Source of the DNA: Nephrocerus scutellatus
Taxonomy: Eukaryota; Arthropoda; Insecta; Diptera; Pipunculidae
Length of the DNA stretch: 64,000 nucleotides
NCBI GenBank assembly: GCA_947095585.1
Contig: OX352761.1
Coordinates: 136,492,277 to 136,556,276, forward strand
Reading direction: 5' to 3'
In this document: piece by piece, positions 1 to 10,771 of the stretch
How positions within the stretch are numbered: the first letter of the stretch is position 1
Layout: the number at the start of each line of letters is the position of its first letter
Notes under the pieces: generated by a model
Databases searched by the model: none
What the model saw: the letters and a program-made list of their open reading frames with translations, nothing else
What the model was told of the DNA's origin: nothing
Position numbers and translations under genes: made by a program

Positions 1-489
1 ATGATGAGAGCAAATTTCTTCATCAGAGACAGACTTCTCCGATTAAATAATAAAGTGATTCGAATTTCATTGAAACAATATGGGAACAGCCACTCCCATT
101 ACGCACTCAGTTTACGATTTCTATTTCACCCTTACAAAAACAAAATTAGATCAAGTTGTTCTCCAGGTAAGCCTTGATCTGTCTGGATTTTACTAATTGC
201 CGAAGTTCAATGTTCACATCATCTATATCACCTAAAGTCACCCCGCTCTTGAAAATCAAGGAATTGAGTTCTTCACAGTAGGATATACCATATAGATGAC
301 TGGAACCCGACCTAAGCACTGCACTTCGTACAAAATCTCTATCGCTGCTCGTTGGGTTGTTTGATTCAAAGCTTTCCTTTTATCGTTTAAGATATTCATG
401 AACTGTTGTAGGACGCAGTTGCTTTACTTTGTTTTTTTTCTGCTCTGTTAAAAAGTTATAATGGATTTTTATGACTGTTTTTTGTGTTT

Positions 490-2036
490 TCATATCCTTT
501 CCTATGGCGGTTAGCCATCAAGAGAAGATGTTCCTCCAATAGAGGAAAGGCGAAATGATCGGGCTAGTCCCTTCAAAGTAAGCTTGGCCCGAGGACAATA
601 ACCTCGCCCGTAAAAAACTTAATTACGGAACCCGAATACACTGATGAACGACGACGCCCACGGCAAGGAAAACGGATAAACAATTTAAGAATTTTCTCAT
701 AGAGCTTGAGCTGCACAGCAGCTAGACGATTCCCTCTCCAAATATAATGCTGACATAACAGCAATTCAAAAGATGAAGAGCACTTTCATGAGTGGCTGCT
801 GCCGCCACCAAGCATACACAAAGTTAGCAGAGTGATAAATCGGCTCAAAAATTATAAGGCCCCAGGATCACATGGGATCCCAGCGGAACTGATTAAAACA
901 GGAGGTCCAGCAATACACCAAGCATTTCATAAAATAAAAGTGCAAGTATGAGTGGAAGAAGCGATGCTAGAAGACTGACATCCTGTGCCCCATAAACTGA
1001 CACGACTATGTGGGTTGACAATGATCAATGTTATAAGACATATAAACGTTTCAAACCCATTCAACATCTATAACGGGCTCCGTCAAGGGGTCGAGTCTGG
1101 CCTGCGTCCTCTTCAACATGGCGTACTAGAAGGTGATCAGAGACTCTGACGTTATGGCGAGAGAAACAATCCACTATAATTCTATTCAGATACTGGCTTA
1201 CATCGTTGGTAGAAACTAAAAAGCTGTACAGGAAGCTTTCATCCAGATCGAGCTGGCGGCACATAAATGAGAGCATAACAAAGTACATGGTGGCCAAGTC
1301 TGCAAGTAGAAGATCCAACATTGGTATCTCAATTAAAAAAGTGGAGCGCGAATTTGAAGTAGAACAATCCTTTAACTATCTCGGGTCAACTGTAGCAGCC
1401 GATAACAGCATGGAACTAGAAATGCGCGCACGGTTCCTCAAAGCGAACAAAGCATACTTTAGTCTGTCAAGACTCTTCATGAATTTAACTATAGCATCCA
1501 AGCTGCTGGTGTATAAGACAATGGTTATACCAGTACTTACATATGGTTTCGAGACTTGGGTGCTTAGCAAAAAGCATTCTGACCCCTTAGCCGCGGTCCA
1601 GAGAAAAGTCTTACGTAGAATTGTTGGACCCCTGTGTGAGAAAGGACGATTGCGGAGACTCTATAATGAAGAGATCTACGAGCGTTACCGCGATGTCGAT
1701 ATCGTGAAGAGAATCAAGCTAGGTAGGCCTCGATGGGCAGGACACCTAACTGGCATGAGCGAAGAGGATTCTGCTCGGAAAGTCCTTTGTGGTAGGATCA
1801 GTATACTCACTGGGTGTACTGGGTGTAATGAGTATACTGAGTACACTCATTACACCCAGTACACCCAGTTCACCCAGTACACCTATGGAACACGACAGCG
1901 AGGCAGGCCAAGCGTAGACCAGGACGCCCAAAGTTTAGGACTGGATGACATCGGCTCGAAACCAGGACAGGTGGAGAGATTTTTTGCGAGAGGCCATGAC
2001 CGGACCCTGGGTGTAGAGCCAAATATGATGATAATG
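490..2036 (+). mobile_element. RTE-like non-LTR retrotransposon, internally deleted and mutated
   Basis: Relic of the most abundant LINE here. 500-770 resembles 5' sequence that recurs at 24680-24960 (+) and, inverted, at 8490-8745, 15540-15860 and 51560-51845. 845-900 encodes the start of a reverse transcriptase (reads YKAPGSHGIPAELIKTGG), followed by a large deletion with several stops. 1206-2030 is open and encodes the C-terminal region, with VYKTMVIPVLTYG, RRIVGPLCE and RPRWAGHL blocks. The element ends near TGTAGAGCCAAATATGATGAT, a simple-repeat tail typical of this LINE group. No active protein is possible. The open 301-codon frame includes an inserted palindromic block at 1798-1881. 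The clade name is inferred from the C-terminal motifs. Confidence 0.8.
1809..1869. repeat. Perfect 25-bp inverted repeat with 11-nt spacer inside a LINE frame
   Basis: Arms 1809-1833 and 1845-1869 are exact reverse complements; the spacer is 1834-1844. Each arm is itself built from a 9-10 bp unit (ACTGGGTGT or its complement). The block lies between codons that in the sister copies (25640-25660, 42400-42425) are adjacent, so it was gained in this copy. The reading frame stays open across it. Confidence 0.9.
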
Positions 2037-3940
2037 ATCCCTTGCTATAGTAAAAATTTTCTTAAATATGAAAATTCGCTAGCAAACGAAATGGTTTTTA
2101 TGTCCCTATAAATGTAAATCACTAGTAAGCATAAGCGAAGTTAATAACGTTAAGATTTGTTTAGTAGAATATAGAAGATTAGTGTAGAGCAAACGCTTTA
2201 GGGGAAGGCTGTAAAAGGAATTATTTCTGACTCTATAGTAAGTATTACCCATGAAGGTGTTATGCTCTACCCGCTTGAATATATGGCAACATTTGATCAT
2301 TTCATATTGTTTTTCCTTTTGCAGCAGCACCAGCATATCAAGGATATTGGAAAACTGTCGTTCGTAAAAAGTTCTAAAGTTCTAAGACTCTTAATTGGAA
2401 ACCATTATAGAGGGAAGATATCAGAGAAATATTTGTCCATCATAGAAATATTTACCGCGCTTTATAGGTTTTAATGTATTTTCAAACAACGAATTTTCAA
2501 AACAGTTTTCTTAAAAATTCCTGTCAACAGATGGACATATAAAACACTTTTAATTATTAAAAACAAACTGACTGAAAAAAAAAACTAATTGAGCACACGC
2601 ATCGAAAAGGACGTTAATGTGAGCCTTATACACATTTTCTGCGTTTATTCAGTTAATCTGTTCACTCAGTCATAGTCCACTTTTGCTTTGCGCTGCCATT
2701 TATCATAAAACTGCTCTACCTGCTCACAAAACCAAACACTAAAATACATAAAACAGGTGCCTACTACGAGGTTGATAGTCGACGAACCTACATAAATACA
2801 CACCTTATGAATACAAAAAAAAAACTGATGAATACTTATAATATTGAGAGCGTATAAAAGTCAAATGTTAATAACAAATACAAAAAAAACCGAAGGAAAA
2901 ATTAAAAGCAAAGCAAATAATTGCAAACATAATGAGATTTTTTGTTTTGATATTCGGTTTTTTTTTCTTGCTCCCATTTCACTCTCCTGTTTTTTCATTC
3001 TGCACGCTAGTGGAACATTTCTGAATTTTTTCAACTTTAAAACCATTTTAAATTATTATTCTTTCTTCTTTCGGTTAAGGTATAAGCGTGCGCAGGGTGA
3101 ATATGTTGGAGTTTGTTGTGATGGAGAAGTCCTTCCATACATTCGTTTTTATTTTAACATTTTTTTAAAATGACATGTGTCCTGTTTAAATAAGAAGTCA
3201 TACTCGCAACAGGAGACGAGTGACCATTTATTCATTTCTCGAACGTACATACAATAAACTCTCTGGGACTGGAAATGTTTGTTCCTTGTATATGAAATTG
3301 AAATAATGAACGAGACGCCGCTAATAATCTGGCCAAAGAAAACTCGACAGAAATGACACAAAACAATTGCAATGAATCAACATGAACTTTCGTAATTTTT
3401 CGCATCACCAAATTTGAAAGTTTCATCCAAAGTTGCACGTTCGTTGCTTTCCTCGTTCTGAGCGAAACTAGCACAAGGACACACAATCGACTGCAAAGTT
3501 GTACCAAAATAAGCAAAATTGCACACGGATCGGAAATTTTCAAAACACCCAACAGACCAACCACAGTTCCCTCACTACGCACTAATTACGTGTTCTAATT
3601 AAATTTAGGACTCAATGTGGCGTTGGAAATTAATTTGTTATAAAGAGAAGGAAGAATGTAATTGCAAGTGGCATTTCCTGAGAAGTTTACAATGTTCATT
3701 AGAGTCGTGGTAGGCTGTGTGATGTGCACGTTAAGTGGCACTAATCGATTAATCAGCAGGAATGTAGATCGATGCAATCCATCTTTAACTCTCGTCAGAC
3801 TGTGTAATTTTACACCCATAACATGAGTTGTACCTTCATATATTTTGCATGAAAATGTTCATTGTAAAAATATTTTTTAACATCCATCAACACGAGCATA
3901 AATTTTTTTGCGATGCTAAAAATAATTAATTATTATTCAT

Positions 3941-4085
3941 CATCATCATATTCGGCTTTACAACTGGAGTACAGTCGTTGCATCCCACAAATTATCTGAA
4001 CTGAAGTCACCCAGTTTAGCATAACTGGTGTGCTGGTCTGCGCCAACGGTTCCAGCGTATGTTTAGCAGATCCGCTGTTGTGTCT
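3941..4085 (-). mobile_element. Diverged 3' end of the RTE-like LINE
   Basis: Begins with CATCATCATCATATT followed by GGCTTTACAACTGGAGT, a diverged match to the 3' terminus seen at 15200, 7727 and 63286 (minus orientation). The rest is heavily mutated and has no coding potential. Confidence 0.5.
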
Positions 4086-4390
4086 CATAAATTATGATTG
4101 ACAAAAGTAGGTCTTTAAATGTTAACAAATATTTAAGCTGCCAGCTGAATATTGTTTTTCTGTTAATATTCTTACTCTCGACCAAACGTCTGTAATCAGA
4201 GAGCTGGTCCAATCTTTCCTATTCTTCTAATGCGTTTCTATTTCACGTATGTGGTGATGTTAGTCTTTTGCGATGTAACAATAACAGCTTTGGGTCACGC
4301 TCGCCGGACTTACAAATTAAAAACAATTTTTTTTTTATTATTATGACGGTTTTTCTATTTTCTTTATTTAAACAAATTCTTTTTATACTT

Positions 4391-4700
4391 AATAATAATA
4401 CTAGAACTAATAATAATAATAATATTCGGCGCGACAGACCGACCATTGCGGTCCAAGGCCTAGCTTCTCGCAACCTTTTGTGTTGAGCATGTATATTTTT
4501 GCACACCAGAGGGGACCTACAATTTAATGCCGGATCTGAACGGCGAATTGAGAATCTTTCCGTGACAATTTATTACTCTCGGACGTTTGTCATACTTTCG
4601 CGAGAGGTGAGACACCGTGAAAAATATTTTTGGTGTTACTGGGATTCGAACCACGAACATCCTGCTCAGAAGCCATGCTCTTATCCACTGACACTATTTA
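4391..4700 (-). mobile_element. tRNA-derived SINE copy 1
   Basis: On the minus strand the element starts near 4700 with a tRNA-like head: a degenerate A box (GTCAGTGGATAAGAGC) and a clear B box (GGTTCGAATCCC). The shared body follows (CGGTGTC, CTCGCG, GACAAACGTCCGAGAG, TAGGTCCC, TTGGACCGCA, CGCGCCGAATATT), and it ends in an ATT-rich tail at 4391-4430. Body and tail match copies at 16282-16500, 28368-28660 and 63024-63239. No clear target-site duplication was found here, so the borders are approximate. Confidence 0.8.
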
Positions 4701-5236
4701 CAAATTTAACCAAGAAGGTTGTTCAAAGAAAAATAGTGATCCGGAGATCGTAAGTTAACTTCTGAACTAAGTTGATACTATGTTCCGAAAGTGCAGGAGT
4801 CACTGCTATAGTACTGGTACTTTTACAGTATCACGCTCCTTAAAATGTGTATTGCTCCACCACCTTAAATGGTTATTGCACTATTCGTCGTGCATTCTAT
4901 GTGGGTGGTGCTAGGAAAGACTTTTTGGGAATTACGTTTGTGACTTTTTGGAAAAATTATATTTTTGCATTATCGTTGTTGTTGCCCCCTAATTGTTTTT
5001 TTCTAGTGGGTGGTTTTTGAACACCCACCCTCATACAACTCCGAGCACTAATCATGAGTTTTTTTTTAATGTTCACAGGCATTTTCTTTTGAAACTCGAA
5101 CTTTTTTGGGGATTCGAAGAATCAGTGATTCGGTGAGACGGACGCTCTGTGGTCGGAGGCTTAATCGGTTGAGCTACTGTGCCATGTATTAGTGTTTGCC
5201 CAAATTTCTTAGATAAAGACATACTAGCTGTACGAC

Positions 5237-5990
5237 TCACTGGCACATGGCCATAATAGCTGTACGGTCGTCTGCGTAGTCTTGGGCATAAATATCTGCT
5301 CCAGCTAGTCGCTGAAGTAGTTCATCTACAAGGATGCTGAACAAGAGGGGTGACAGTACCCCCCACTCCCTGTGAACTTCCCGTACTGTCCCATCAGTGA
5401 TTTCTTGATACTCTGAACATCTTTTGCCATCGCTTAAACAATCTGACAGATGCTGTAGTATTGGTGTTACTTTTTCGCAGAAGTTAGGGAAACTTGTGCG
5501 TTTGGGTCTTCTTACTTTTTTTTTATTGTATGCTGTGAGAGCTTCTCTGCCTCTCTTCGCGGTTTGAAAGAGTTTCCTCACCTGCTTTCGAAGGGCTGAC
5601 AGCTTTTTGCTCCACCATGTTCATTGTTCACTTTAGGGGAGCTTACCGGGCAACTCGACTCAAACGCATCGGAGATTGCCCTATTAATTTATCTTGCCGC
5701 ACATTCCAGCTCATGTGGGCACTTTGCTACTCTTTGAACTGAACTGTGTTCCAAGTTGTATCTCAAATTGATTTTGAAAGCTTTCCAAATTTTCCTTCTA
5801 GGATTTCTAATAGGTTTTTTTCTCCTCTACAAGGCCTCCCAATTCAAATTGGTTTATCCTATGATCTGATAGAGATGGCTCGGAGAAGAGCCTCCACCTA
5901 TTGAGAACTCGACTCACTGTCGGAGTTCCGAAGGTGATGTCAAGTACTTCTTCCCTTATCCTATTTGTAAAAGTCTTCTTATATTTTGTA
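5237..5990 (-). mobile_element. Jockey-like LINE fragment (endonuclease end to reverse transcriptase)
   Basis: Read on the minus strand: 5990-5860 encodes the end of an apurinic-type endonuclease (VLDITFGTP, LSDHR). 5640-5560 encodes a WWSKKLSALRK-like linker, and 5581-5237 is open with reverse transcriptase motifs GVLSPLLFSILVDEL and YADD. Stops and frame changes lie between these blocks, and both ends are missing. A dead fragment. Confidence 0.75.
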
Positions 5991-6642
5991 CCTACTTAGA
6001 TATTAATGGAATAATTTACCTAAAAATGTAAAAAAAAAATTCCTTTAAACTATGACCTCATTTTTTCTTATCAAAGGTTTTCAAAAACTGTTAAGGCGCA
6101 AATGGAATTAATACGACATCCTTTTTCCTCATCGACACGATAACATTCCAACATTGTTGCACAGATTGTCCAGTTCATGTTCAAAAAGTACACTCATACT
6201 TAGCTGTAACGGGATATAAAAAGGATGTTTATTGAACATAAAAAATGCTTTTAAAACATTTTAGGTTGTTACTGCTTGATAAAAAATTTCCTTTTAATTC
6301 TGTGATATTTCGAAAGAAATAAGCCGATCTTACTCAGCGTAAATCGCCGCTAAATTATTTTCATATACAATTTCATCCTGGAATTCATTGGCAGTTAAGT
6401 TTGCAATCAAAAGTTAAGTTAATTTTATCTCGATATTATTGTGCCCCACTTTTGTTTATTTCCTGTCGGAAGCGTGACAAGAATATCTAAGCAACGAATT
6501 TAATTTTCCTTTCTGCACTGCATCACACGTAGCAGTTTAATTTCTTACAAATTTTATTTTTCCTCTCAAAATCATTACAGAGCAAATTATATCCAGTTTC
6601 GTTCCTATGCTTATGTTTTTCTTATGTTTATTGCCATTGCAG

Positions 6643-7178
6643 ATGATGAAAACTCTCACGTTCATGCCATACTCACCAATGATAACCTCCTCGATGGCAC
6701 CATCGAAACTAGTTCAGAGCAATTTTACGTAGAACCATCGCATCGATATTCTCGTGATCTGCCAGAATCTGGCATCCATTCAATAGTTTATAAGGTGACC
6801 GATGTGGATATGCAAAAATCGGTGCCGCCAACGAAACTGGCATCGGCGGAGCACTGTGCCAGTGAACGACTGCGACGGAGTATGCTGCTTAATGACTTAA
6901 AGCGAAGAAAAGGAACAACGAAATTCGAGCGTAGTGTTGATGGTGGTAGTGGTGGCGGTGGCGGTGGTGGTGGAGATGGGGTAGGTAGACAAACAGGAAT
7001 AGAAATCACAAATCACAGAGAAGGAGCTAGCAGGAAAAACCACAATAATGAAATGTCAGCGAACGCAGAGTATTCTGCTTTGCAACAGGACACAACGGAA
7101 GAGAATCCACACAGCCGTCGTCCAGAGGATGATGTATCGATATCGCACAATCGACGCAAAAGATGGCTTGAGGACGAG
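6643..7178 (+). CDS. kuz/Kul: ADAM10 exon: prodomain remainder, cysteine switch, furin site
   Basis: Starts in phase 2 after CATTGCAG and ends in phase 0 before GTGAGT. Residues 1-60 match the C-terminal half of an ADAM10 prodomain (the FYVEPSHRY and HSIVYK blocks correspond to FYVEP and HSVIY of the mammalian protein). AEHC puts the likely cysteine-switch Cys at residue 71, which would hold the catalytic zinc in the inactive precursor. A glycine run (about 108-118, within GGSGGGGGGGGDG) and a polar stretch follow. RRKR (170-173, bases 7152-7163) is a strong furin consensus and is followed by WLEDE. In mammals the catalytic domain begins just after this site; here about 300 linker residues come first. 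The upstream ATG at 6624 lies in the intron and is not the start. Confidence 0.93.
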
Positions 7179-7726
7179 GTGAGTTCAGTAAGATTTTACT
7201 TATGACTAGTCAGACGAACTGCTAGTGGTTTTAATAGTATGCAAGGGAACAAACTAAAAATCGTTTTTAGATCATTTTTATCATTTTTTCGATAATTTTT
7301 TTGACGGTTCTTTTGGTAGTTGTTCGTACATATACTTGATATGATGAATAAGTAGATATCTCTCCGACCAGACTTCTCTGCTCGTCCAATTCATAATAGA
7401 CATTGATTCTGACACTGACACCTCTTGTGATTATCGTTTGTGCATGTCACTTAAGTGGAATTGGCAGTAAATTTATAAAATGATATGTCCTTTCAATCAA
7501 ATTTCAACTGGATTCTGTGAAAGTACAATAAAGGAGATAGCGAACTCATCATTCTTAATGATAAATGGTCTTCAAATGAGATAAGATTAGGTGAAGTAGC
7601 TCAATGTCACAGTAACTTCATCTCATCTTATATGATATGAAATAGCATAAAAAACATGTTATATGTAAAAATGATTCCTTCCTGAGACTATCTATCAAAA
7701 CTAATTTTACACCGACGATTATAAGT

Positions 7727-8745
7727 CGGCTCTACAACCAGGGTCCGGTCCTGGCCTCCCGCAAAAAGTTTCTCCACCGGTCCCGATTTTGAGCCGACGT
7801 CATCCAGTTTTGCATCCCTAAGCTCTGGGCGTCCTGGTCTACGCCATCCTTCCAGCGTAGGCTTGGCTGGCCTCGTTGTCGTGTTCCATAAATCCTACCG
7901 CAAAGGACTTCCCGAGCGGGATCCTCTTCGCTTTTGCGAGCTAGGTGTCCTGCCCACCGAAGCCTACCGAGCTTAATTCTTTTAACGATGTCGACATCGC
8001 CATCTACTTTGTTTTGCTCTCATTTATGTGCAGCCCCAGATTTCGTGCCGGTTCCTCGATCTGGATAAAAGTTTCATGTACAGCTCTTTAGTTTCTACCA
8101 ATGATGTCATTTTAGCATTCATATCCCCCAGAATGATTTTTACATCATACTGAGGGCAGGCATGGAGTTCCCGTTTGCATAATTCAAAGAACTCTTCTTT
8201 TTCATCACCTGGGGAATTCTCTGTAGGTGCGTGTGAACATTTATGAGGCTTATGTTTTTAAATTTTCCCCGCGCGCGAAGGTGCCTAGCAGTTAATTTAT
8301 TTCTTTAAAGCCGATAACGGATGGTTTCATTATTTTGCTGATTAGAAACACCACCCCTAGTACATGATGTCTTGTATGACAGCTGTAATATATGTCATAT
8401 TTTGATTTTTGTAAGACACCATTCCTCGTTCACCGCATCTTCTTGATTGCTGTTATGTCAGGATTATATATCGACAGGGTAACGGCTAGCATCTGTGCAA
8501 CTTGAGCTCTATACAGTGGGCGTACGTTCCATGAGAAAATTCTTAAACCGCTTAGCCGTTTTCGTTGCCGTGGTCATCGTCGAGTTCAGTAATAGTTTTT
8601 TTACGGGCAAGGTTATTGGCCTCGCACCAACCTTACGGCCACCACGTGGACTTTTGATCGCACTTCCACCAGTCAGAGATAGTTACGGCCACTTGTAAAT
8701 CTGATTCATTTTGTGTTATTCTCCCTCTTCTACTGATGGCTAACC
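7727..8745 (-). mobile_element. RTE-like LINE, internally deleted
   Basis: On the minus strand 8745-8490 is the 5' block shared with 500-770 and 24680-24960, and 8000-7727 is the C-terminal coding and 3' end block (GTCCTGGTCTACGCCATCC on the plus strand, ending in CTCTACAACCAGGGTCCGG). 8000-8490 is degraded reverse-transcriptase sequence. There are many stops and no intact frame. Confidence 0.75.
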
Positions 8746-9356
8746 TCTGATTATATGATAAATTTAAAAAAAAAGTTTTTATTAAGTGTTACTTTTGCAG
8801 AAATTCCAATGTGATATTAGTTATATAACCTGGTCTCTTTTTTAACGTAACTTTAATGTTCAACTTTGATAATAACCACCGGAAAATCATTCGGAAAATA
8901 TTCAAAAAGAAAGGCTATGTGGCTTTGTGGTCAACATCATAAGCAGTCAACTAGATCAAAAAATCAGGTCAACATAAAAATGTCGTTACATCTCTACCAA
9001 CTGCAGGACTCACAGGACAACTCACGTGTGACCTGCTGGGATTTTCGAAAATTTACGTGCGGCAGAATTGTTCCATGTGGGAAAAACTACGGAACGGCAA
9101 TGAAAAAATCACTCCATGAAAAATCTAATTAAAAAGTCATTTTATTTTCTGACAAAGGATATTTCCATTGCATTCAATGGAAAGTAAAAACCAATCAAAA
9201 CATTGGGGAAATATTTTACACGTGACAAGTTCACAGGGTGGTTTGAAAAGAGCTTCAATCTATGTGGAATAAATTGCAGGCTATATAGTATTACATTTAT
9301 GGTTATCGATTTGGTATGGCTTTTGGCCAAATAATTTTACCAAATGACTGTTTTAT

Positions 9357-9675
9357 TAAAACAACTAGCTGTGACCCATCCACACCACCATCAAGATATC
9401 AAAACCTGTAAAAAGTTAAAATAACAGTCGTTGCTCTGCTGCCTGACCCAATAAAACTAAGCCCCACCCAAGTGACCACGCCACTGACCCACAGCAACTT
9501 ACCCTCTATCTACACTAGCCCACACCACTAAGTCTCTTCACTACACTGATCTATAACTTCCGCAGCAAAAAACCCTGTACAATTTTGAAAACCTGATTAA
9601 AATCGGTCTAGTAGTTTCGAAATCTACCTCCTACATACAAAAAAACTTTACCTCTTTATATAAGTATAGATCACT
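9357..9675 (+). repeat. Short interspersed repeat of the CTAGCTG...TATAAGTATAGAT type
   Basis: Begins with AACTAGCTGTGACCC and ends with AAATCGGTCTAGTAG, then TTTACCTCTTTATATAAGTATAGAT. I recall similar terminal phrases from dispersed short repeats in arthropods. A related start (AACTAGCTGAGTACC) occurs at 31898. Non-coding; the family name is not known to me. Confidence 0.5.
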
Positions 9676-9858
9676 GAACAAAAGGGAAATATCTCAAATT
9701 TTAAAAAATTATTTATTACAATTTACTCCTGAGTGGATGATTTCCCATCAGAAAGTCAGACGAATGCAATGATTAATTATTGCAGAAAATTCTTCTTGAA
9801 TCCTCATTTTAATGATTTCAATTTTTTTCCATCTTATTCCATCCTCTGTACATTTCAG

Positions 9859-10771
9859 CTAACGTCCAGTGATGACCATCAAAATCCACCGCTTCCACTT
9901 GATCTTGACGTTCCATACAACGATGATTTCAGTGTATATAGATCGAATAATCCTACAGAAAAATCACTTCAGGAACGTGAACATGAACGATTGCTCGAAG
10001 AGCAACAGAAACAGCAACTTCAAGGATCGATGGTTAAGTGGCGTAACACCGCCTCATCTACTGCTGGGACTGGCTCGTCGACGTACAGTACGACTACTAA
10101 ATCGACCCGTAATCGAAATATCATTGTAAATAAATACAATCCTGGAAGTCACAATAACACTAACTACAGCAGTAACAGCAACAGCAACATATACAACCCA
10201 AATAACAGTTATAATGTTCGAAAAACTTTCACAAAACACAAAAACATCCTTGTGGGCAATTTCAATCGGACAGCGTCATCGGTATCACAGCCCATCGACG
10301 ATGACGACCTGTCGTCAGGATCCTCGGCAGATAGCAATAATTTTATAAATAATTTCTTCAACACGAATTGGACGACAATGTTCACCGGAGCAGATCGTGA
10401 TCGATCATCAACATCGTCATCATCTCGGCCGAGTCATAAGACACACGTCGAGATTATCACGAAAAATGGAGCCACAAAAAAACCGAACATCATCGTGAAC
10501 AACTACAATCCGGATGTGGTTACCACGACCAACAATCAACATCCGTACAATAGTATGAGTATGATGATGTCGAACTCCTTGCCAGGACGTCAGGATAGCA
10601 ATGTACACGATTCGAATAATGTCGTGCGAGCGATGTACGATCGCAAGATCACTTGCATGCTGTACTTGCAGGCGGATCACACGTTCTTTCAGAAAATGGG
10701 CTCCGACGAGTCGAGTATTGAGGCGATTACCAGGCATGTGCAGCGTGCCAATTCCATTTACAGAAATACTG
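9859..10771 (+). CDS. kuz/Kul: ADAM10 exon: long Asn/Ser linker and start of catalytic domain
   Basis: 304 codons plus one base, phase 0 in and phase 1 out (GTAAGT at 10772). Residues 179-230 include a charged, probably helical stretch with many Glu, Gln and Arg. Residues 235-430 are Asn/Ser/Thr-rich and contain three copies of a nine-residue motif: NIIVNKYNP (10117-10143), NILVGNFNR (10243-10269) and NIIVNNYNP (10486-10512). From about residue 441 the sequence becomes a typical ADAM10 catalytic start (CMLYLQADHTFF, HVQRANSIYRNT). The linker lies after the furin site, so it should stay on the mature enzyme. Mammalian ADAM10 has only a few residues here, so this is an insect or lineage-specific insertion. 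Function of the linker unknown. Confidence 0.95.

Larger units (their letters stand above)
1..6642. other. 3' part of upstream intron of the ADAM10 gene
   Basis: The stretch ends at the acceptor AG 6641-6642. No preceding prodomain exon (one ending in phase 2) was recognised in it, so the first exons are probably upstream of the window. It holds an RTE-like LINE derivative (490-2036), a weak 3' LINE fragment (3941-4085), a SINE (4391-4700) and a Jockey-like LINE fragment (5237-5990). At about 140-400 the minus strand has a roughly 75-codon stop-free run without a start codon, which I do not recognise. The stretches 2040-3940 and 6000-6640 are AT-rich and show nothing identifiable. Confidence 0.7.
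7179..9858. other. Intron of the ADAM10 gene (2.7 kb)
   Basis: Donor GTGAGT at 7179, acceptor CATTTCAG ending 9858, phase 0. Contains an RTE-like LINE derivative on the minus strand (7727-8745) and a short repeat element (9357-9675). 7200-7720 and 8750-9350 show nothing recognisable. Confidence 0.85.

Noticed and set aside
1..6642. Missing upstream prodomain exon within the window
   Set aside because: I looked for a phase-2 donor preceded by ADAM10 prodomain wording and found none; the exon is probably further upstream.
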